Origin: Chlamydoabsidia padenii
Lineage: Eukaryota; Mucoromycota; Mucoromycetes; Mucorales; Cunninghamellaceae
Assembly (NCBI GenBank): GCA_025330725.1
Contig: JAIWND010000042.1
Coordinates: 124,001 to 188,000 of the forward strand
Reading direction: 5' to 3'
Length of the DNA stretch: 64,000 bases
Shown: one piece after another, positions 57,275-64,000 of the stretch
Layout of the letters: the number at the start of each line of letters is the position of its first letter
Position numbering within the stretch: position 1 is the first letter of the stretch
Position numbers and translations under genes: made by a program
Notes under the pieces: model-generated
Databases searched by the model: none
Told to the model about the DNA's origin: nothing
What the model saw: the letters and a program-made list of their open reading frames with translations, nothing else

Positions 57275-60200
57275 ATGGATCCCGAGGCAACAAAAGCGGT
57301 TGAATGTCTTTTGAAAAGTCAATGGGAAAAAGCTAGACGGCACATTAAACGATTAACAACCGAGAAGAAGCGATCTTTGACGTTGGATTTGACGTTCGAG
57401 CAAAAACGAGCTCTATTAATATCAACACTGGAACATTTACCCACGAATCAAGACTATGGTCTGACTGTGGCATCTTTGTTTGATCAAAGTCTGGCACGGT
57501 ACATTTACACTCATATTGATGTGGCTATTCCTTACGCTCTTCAATTGCCCGTTATTACCAGTAAAACTACGGGATCGTTATCACGTGTAACATCGAGCCA
57601 CCCTGTCACTTTGTTGATGGAAGCCGTTGCGTCCACCTTATTTCTAGAAACCCACTCGCTTTATGATGATTATGGGTACTTGGCCCTAGTGCATTGTCTT
57701 TTGATCCCCTCGAATCTTGCTACTAGTGATGTACGTCAGGATCTATTGGAGCACATATTTACCACAGTTCTTGACGAGTACCCTGATGAATCCAAGGACT
57801 CGATCCCCACTCGACTACTACAAGGTCATGTCACCCGTGCAACGTCCCTACTGGCTGTAGAATTATGGCAACCAGATCATCAGCATGTAAGGTTCCCTCA
57901 TCCCTTTAACTCTCTTTTTAGTCGTCTAATAATATGAGCGTTATCTCGCTATTATAGGTCTTGAATGGATTGAATCAAGTTAAAATTTGGAGTGGATATG
58001 AAGCAACATCTTTGGAGTATTATCTTCGCACATTCATGCTCAGTATTGTAAACCATATTAATCACCTCTTATCAAGTTTTTCACCAATATGTACTGAAAG
58101 TCTTCACCTCTTATCTTCTTTGACTATCCTTTTGGATATCATTGGTCCTGAAGCATATAATTTTATACCACAGGTAAAATACTTTTTATTTCGCCCTTTC
58201 CAACTGATCCAGACTGATATTCTTTTCCCCCTCACTCCCCCCCCTTTTTTTTGCTGATCTTCAAGTTACTATTAACGACCAAAACGTTGACAAGTAAACA
58301 TACTGCAATTCATCAAGATCAATATGGAGATGTTTATTGTCTATTATGGAATCGATTGATATCACTTTCAACTACTTCTCCAAAAAACACAGAACAACAA
58401 AACGCAAGGTATCTTAATGAAGTCGTCCGAGGCATGGTGCATGCGTTTCCATTATGCGATCAAGACATCAAAGCTAAATTGGCTGATGGTCTAACCCATG
58501 CCATTAAATCACATATTCTTAAGCAACCAACCACATCATTCACCCTCATAAATCTAACCCATCTACCCCCGTATTCTGAATTTGACAATCTACGTCAATG
58601 GATTGCGGAAAAAGAAAGAAGCCCACAGCAGCAACAGCAACAAGCTGAGGAAGAGGAAGATATACACGTGCGATTGTCAAGTGCGGCGGATCATGATGAT
58701 CATGATATAAAGCAACAAAAATTACTGAAAGAAATGATCATACACATGTCGATGGACGAGGTGATCCCTTCATTTGACTCGCTGCAAAAACTCCATCGAT
58801 TGCTATCAAAAGAGCAATGTATTTTCTTCACTATGGGAAACACAAACGAAGCTTGGCCTCTACTAGGTGAATTGTATGATCTCTTACTGCGAATCATTCA
58901 ACAAAATGCCTATCGACATGACATTTGTGGTCTGGCTGCTTCATGTTTGGGTCTAATCGGTGCCATTGATCCAAGCCGACTCTTATCGACTGAGGAAAGA
59001 CAAGATATTATGCTAAAGTTTAAAAGACAACAGCAACAAGAAAATAATGAGGGCGATGATGGTGCCACTATCGAAAAGACAACGCCCGCGATGAACTCGA
59101 CCCGTTACAGTCATGATATGATTATTTTGGACAATTATACCAACATGTCTGAAAACCAAGCTTTTGCGATCCATCTGATTGTTCATTATTTTTTACCGAC
59201 CTTTTACACCACGTCCACCAGCACCACATCATCATCTTCGATTCTCGCTCCGGGTTTTAGTGGAACATACAATGGAGATCATTCAATTCAATCCTGTAGT
59301 CAATATGCTATCCAAGAAATCCTTAAAGCAGTAGCGATCACATCGAATCGGATCTTGGGAAGAGAAGAAAAGGGAGAGGGAGGAGGAGGAGGAAGAGACC
59401 GTAGAAAGAGTCGATCCATCATGGGTCGTTCTGCTGGAAACAACAACAATAGTAACTATAAAGATGTCAATGCTGCATTCAATTTGGAAACAAGAAAACT
59501 ATGGTTTTCATTGGATCCCATGATCAAAGATGTGATCCAGCCACTTTTACATTCTAAATTTGAAGCTGACATCCAAGTCATTCCTCGCGCTCCTCCTTTA
59601 TATGCCTTGGCCGGTGACTCTTTCGAAGCCTGGATCCAGTCTTTTTATTACTTTTTATTGGAAAAAGTAAACACCAACACTGAAGTATTACCTATTTTCA
59701 ATGCATGTGTCCCATCTGTTAAAGTCGGTCATACCTTATTAACACAACACTTGATTCCATTCTTAATTTTACGAGTCCTATTATCTTCCTCTTCTTCTTC
59801 CTCTTCCTCATTCGCTACTCCTAGTACTTCAACATTTGACACCCCGAGCATTCAACATGATCATCAGCTTATATTAGATGAAATCATTGGTGTTTTGGAA
59901 AATGATTCTTTTGGTGTTGATATGAAACAACGAACTTTACAGGTACTTTTTGAAGAAAAAGAAAAGTAACATACACTTATTTCAATTGCTTAACACTCAG
60001 TCACTTCTTCCTCTCCCCCTTTTTTTATTTGTTTAGATGGTAGTATCGATCACAGGGCATTGTCAGTCATGGATTCGGCAAAAATTACAATTGAAAAAGA
60101 AACAATTGAAGCATACAAGTTCACTATGCAAAGAAGATGCAGAAATTTATGCAGTGAAGACTTTTCTTACCAAAATTCCCAATGGGTTAATGACCAAAGC

Positions 60201-61147
60201 AGCTTTTCAGACTGGAAACTATCCACAGGCCATGATGCATTTTGAATTATACCTTAAAGAAGTTCAAAAACAAAAACGACCACTACAACAACAGCCACTT
60301 TCTAATGAATATTTGGATGTAATCTGCCAAACGTATATGAAATTGGAAGGACCGGAAACTATGCCCGAAATTTTATCGAAATTCGACTCACACATGACTC
60401 CTCAGTTGGAAATCTTACAATTTGAAAGCTCTGGTGATTGGCATTTAGCCAAACTGGTATATGAACGTTTATTACCAACAACAACAGCAACTCAAAAAGA
60501 AGGCAGTGGTGATAATTCAAATCAGCAGTTACTATGTCGATACTTCAACTGTTTACGTCGTTTGAACGATTATGATCGGATCATCAATTACTCCAATGAA
60601 ATGCTCAAGGATCAAAGCCGTGGTTTGCCATATGCCTTGCTAGAACAGGTCAATACGTATCGTGCTGAAGCCGCTTGGAAATCAGGCAATTGGTATCTTC
60701 TGCATGAATGCTTGAAATTGCCCATGGATGATAGTTTCGAAGCTTCTATTGCTTGTGCCTTGGCCCATATGCAATGCAATAACCCTTTGGCTGTACATTT
60801 GACTTTGGAACAAGGTCGACTGAATGAAGTCAAGAGAATTTGTCAAAAAAGTAGTGGAGGTGTGGCTGCTGCTTCTTATCAAAAATCATACGATGCTGTT
60901 TTGAGGCTCCAACTATTACAAGAAATCGACTCCATCATGACTTTGATGGAGCCACATCAACAGGGCGTGTTTCAACATGTTATTAAACAAGAACAAGGGC
61001 AAACATCTGCTGCTATTACGAACGTTGATAATGATCCTTTCCTTTTATGGAAATTAAAGTTTTTGAAAGTCAAGCCTTCCTATGCTTCTCAAAGACAATT
61101 ATTGGATTTACGTCTAGTCGCAGAATTTGAATTATGGTAAGTAAAAC

Positions 61148-61236
<89 letters not shown>

Positions 61237-64000
61237 ATGATCCAACTCGCCATATGGTTTATAGGAAGACCAACAACAACCACAATGAGGCCACCATGTC
61301 TGAGACAGAAAAGAAACTCAGATTGTTATTGGCCAAGACAGCACGTAAAGCTAAAGACTTGACCACAGCTTTTGGAGCAATTTATCAGGAACCACTGTTG
61401 TCGGAACCTTTGGCTTTAATTCAACTTGCTAAATGGAATCTTGAAAGAAAAGATCCCAAGACCTGTTCTAGGTATCTTAATGATCGGCGGATCGCCAACT
61501 TGCCCAAAGCAAAGTACATGGCCGCTCGGTATAAAGAATCTCAATGCAACAACATGATTCGAAAAACAACCCATCCTGCTCGTTATCAGGATGAAGTTGA
61601 AAAGATTGCTGCCCATTATAGTGATGTTCGTAAGACCATGCCCAAGTAAAGTCAAAGGAAGAAGAAGAAGGGGAGATTGAACTCGACTAACTTTTTTGTG
61701 ATGGTAACTAGTTGGGAAAAGATTTTTTATGTTAGTGGTTCCTTTACTGAACAAACTTATGGAATGGCTGAGAATGATCCCAAGTAGTAAGTTTGTTTTT
61801 GTCGACTATGAACGTAGACTGATTTCCTCTTCATGTAAAAAACAACAACAAACGAACACACACACACACACACAGTTTCATACGAGCAGCAGAGGCAATT
61901 CAACATTATTGTGAAGCTTTGAAAATAGGCTCGAGATACTACTACAGCACCATGCCTCGTTTATTATCACTTTGGCTACGAATATCAGAACAAATGAAAA
62001 GTGCCTTGACAGTTGGCTCAAAGCAAGTACATCTTTTCTTTTTATATTCAGTCAGTCTAACTTATCATTTACATAGGTTTTCTGATGACATGAATGTCGC
62101 TATTACCCAAGCCTATTCTAGTGCGAATCAAACCTTATCTGACTATGTTGATCAAATTCCGCCTTATCTGGTAAGTTAATGCGCAAAATCATTCAATTTG
62201 CTTCTATAATGAGTTGTTTCTTCTTTCTTTCAAAGTTTGGCTTGGCTTTACCACGACTAGTTTCTCGATTGGCCATTAAAGATGAAGAAGCTGTTAAAAT
62301 ACTATCGAAGATGATTGTGAAAGTCTTGATTTCGTATCCTCGCTCCACCATTTGGTCTTTACAATATGCATTGCATTCCGATGATCATAATGTCAGTTCC
62401 ATAACTGCTAACATTCTGCGAGAGGCAGAGGTAAAGGACCTTTTTAGAAAGATATTTGTATTGATTATCATTTACTTTCTATATAGGCACTACAACCCAA
62501 CTCACTAGTCACAAAGATCATTCATGTAAGTTGCCTGATTTTTTCTGTTGTTTACAGGAGATAACTGAGATCTAACCTCCCTCTCCTTTTCAAATAGCAA
62601 ACTGAACAGTTCACAAAATACTTGGAGATCATGGCCAAATATAAAAAACTCGGTAGATCTCCAAATATTCCAGTCTTAGGGGGTAAAACTTTATTTGAAT
62701 CCAATTTCCCCGAACTGTTGGCCATGAAACATCTTGATATTTGTATCCCACAAGAAACTGCCATGTTACCCAGTCTTCCTGAATCCCTGTCATCAGCCCC
62801 CACAACGACAAGCAACATTTATGGTAGTCGTCATCACCAACCTTATCCAGTCGATCTTCCTACCATTGTTCGTGTCTTACCAACTGTTCAAGTCATGAGC
62901 TCTTTACAACAACCCAAACGACTCTCATTCTTAGCAAGTGATGGAAAAATTTATAATTTCTTATGTAAATGCAACGATGAATTAAGAAAAGATGCGCGAA
63001 TGATGGAGTTTAGTCATATGATCAATAAGTTTTTGATAAAAAACGCCACATCTCGTCAACAACAACTTTGTGAGTATGTCTTAAATATATGACCATTTGG
63101 TATTCATCTTTATTATTCTATTTAGATATTCGAACTTATGCAGTCATACCTCTGGGCGTACGATGGGGCCTAATTGAATGGATTAACAATTTAAACACCT
63201 TAAAATCCATCGTATGTGATAAATGGGAAGCAGCAGACCCAATCGATGGTCCCGATCGATTGAATCGCTTGCGTATGATGATGAAAACCAGAAATGAAAG
63301 CAGCAGATGTACGGTGGACGATAAGGTGGACTTGTTGGTCAATCATGTGTACCCCCAAAGTCCTGTGGTGTTTGCCAGTTGGTTCCTCGACACTTTTCCT
63401 GAACCATCCGATTGGTTTGCTAGTCGATCACGGTACGTTCGCACATTGGCGGTCATGTCGATTGTCGGGTATGTTTTAGGCCTGGGTGATCGTCACGCCG
63501 AGAATATTATGTTTGATGCTACCAATGGTGATACTGTACATGTGGATGTTAACATGTTGTTTGATCATGGTCATGATTTGACTGTACCTGAAATTGTGCC
63601 TTTTCGACTCACTCGGAATTTGATCGATGCCATGGGTGTCACAAAAGAAACGGGATTGTTTCGTCGGGCTTGTATGATTACTCTTGAAGTCTTGCGTGAA
63701 CATCGATTACAGCTTCTTAGTGTGTTTGAAACTTTTCTTTTCGATCCCATAGATGAACGACGCAGACGCGACGCTAATTTGTCTCATCAGGTAAAACATA
63801 AAGTGGCCAGTAGAGAGGAGATAGAGAGACTCATAAACGGTTTTTTTTTTTTTTGATAGCAAACTGCCAGAAAAGCAATCAATGTGATAGATAACAAGAT
63901 CCAAACAAAACATCTTGTCAAAACTACAGTGGATATGCTAATCAAAGAAGCTTCGTCGAATCTGAACTTGGCTCAAATGTTTTTTGGCTGGTCCCCCTTT
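57275..64000 (+). CDS. ATR: ATR/Rad3/Mec1-type checkpoint kinase (PIKK), 3' end beyond window
   Basis: Thirteen exons by frame continuity: 57275-57886, 57958-58173, 58266-59942, 60037-61136, 61265-61645, 61712-61786, 61876-62022, 62077-62170, 62236-62430, 62487-62525, 62598-63069, 63126-63790, 63860 to beyond 64000; about 1938 aa so far. FAT-domain repeats run through exons 4-9 (for example EALKIGSRYYYSTMPRLLSL). The PI3K-like kinase domain includes LASDGKIYNFLCKCNDELRK, catalytic GLGDRHAENIMFD and HVDVNMLFDHG (Val where ATR-family proteins usually have Phe). ATR-specific VPEIVPFRLTRNLIDAMG and GLFRRACMITLEVLRE follow. The last codons (NLAQMFFGWSPF) are the FATC tail, so the stop must be a few bases past the window. 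The kinase signals replication stress and DNA damage. Exon 7 ends at a GC donor. The protein is shorter at the N-terminus than typical ATR, so an upstream exon could be missing. Confidence 0.92.
61153..61231. repeat. A40 plus (GA)n tract inside an ATR intron
   Basis: The intron 61137-61264 is largely simple sequence, about 40 A followed by about 19 GA units. Slippage here is likely and the length may be inexact. Confidence 0.9.

Noticed and set aside
1..64000. CRISPR array, bacterial operon features, rRNA or riboswitch
   Set aside because: No spaced short direct repeats of CRISPR type, no Shine-Dalgarno or operon layout, and no rRNA words were seen. Intron-rich genes and TATA boxes fit eukaryotic nuclear DNA.

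Overview
The window is nuclear DNA from a filamentous fungus, most likely an early-diverging one of the Mucoromycota type. This rests on many short GT-AG introns (mostly 50-130 nt), an AT-rich sequence with long homopolymers, genes absent from most yeasts (SZT2, GCP4), a secreted Kex2-repeat protein, a GH18 chitinase with a chitin-binding tail, and a mobile-element mix of chromovirus, MULE, Tc1/IS630, PIF/Harbinger and a Fanzor-like relic. The species cannot be fixed by eye.

Layout. 583-2680 (+) is a HET-domain gene. It converges on a large 11-exon gene at 11443-2779 (-) that encodes an SZT2-like KICSTOR subunit of about 2651 aa. 12320-13421 (+) is a decayed Fanzor/TnpB-like nuclease. 14683-13763 (-) is a secreted protein with tandem Kex2-bounded repeats. 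14.7-22.2 kb is a gene-poor AT-rich stretch with degenerate duplications, a GC-rich double hairpin near 18.1 kb and two or three weak gene candidates. 22262-22927 (+) is a secreted protein, and 25649-23352 (-) is gamma-tubulin complex component GCP4 in three exons.

25.8-41.7 kb is a transposon nest. A dead PIF/Harbinger relic is followed by an intact DD34E transposase (27395-28678). About 1.46 kb of that locus recurs, essentially identical and inverted, at 41712-34914. The inverted copy is split by a complete Ty3/gypsy chromovirus (35269-40600) with two identical 284-bp LTRs and a 5-bp target duplication. Between the inverted arms lies a C2H2 zinc-finger gene (-), itself split by a MULE (30818-34573) with an 8-bp target duplication. 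The MULE transposase gene carries a second domain that resembles a ubiquitin-specific (C19-like) cysteine protease. Inside the MULE is a small poly(A)-tailed retroposed insert with a 15-bp target duplication.

42.1-44.3 kb holds an unidentified six-exon gene (-). 45.3-47.7 kb is a second, dead MULE with a SWIM finger, 49.6-51.1 kb a second DD34E relic, and 51497-52811 a complete but frameshifted Tc1 element with terminal repeats. 55025-56715 (+) is the chitinase. 57275 to the window end (+) is an ATR/Rad3/Mec1-type PIKK of at least 13 exons, running into its FATC tail at base 64000.

How the parts fit together. Three cellular genes serve core functions: nutrient control of TORC1 (SZT2), microtubule nucleation (GCP4) and DNA-damage checkpoint signalling (ATR). 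The chitinase and the secreted proteins point to wall remodelling and extracellular roles. The middle 16 kb is a layered record of at least five insertion events. Exon boundaries given here were chosen by eye from splice signals and reading-frame continuity.
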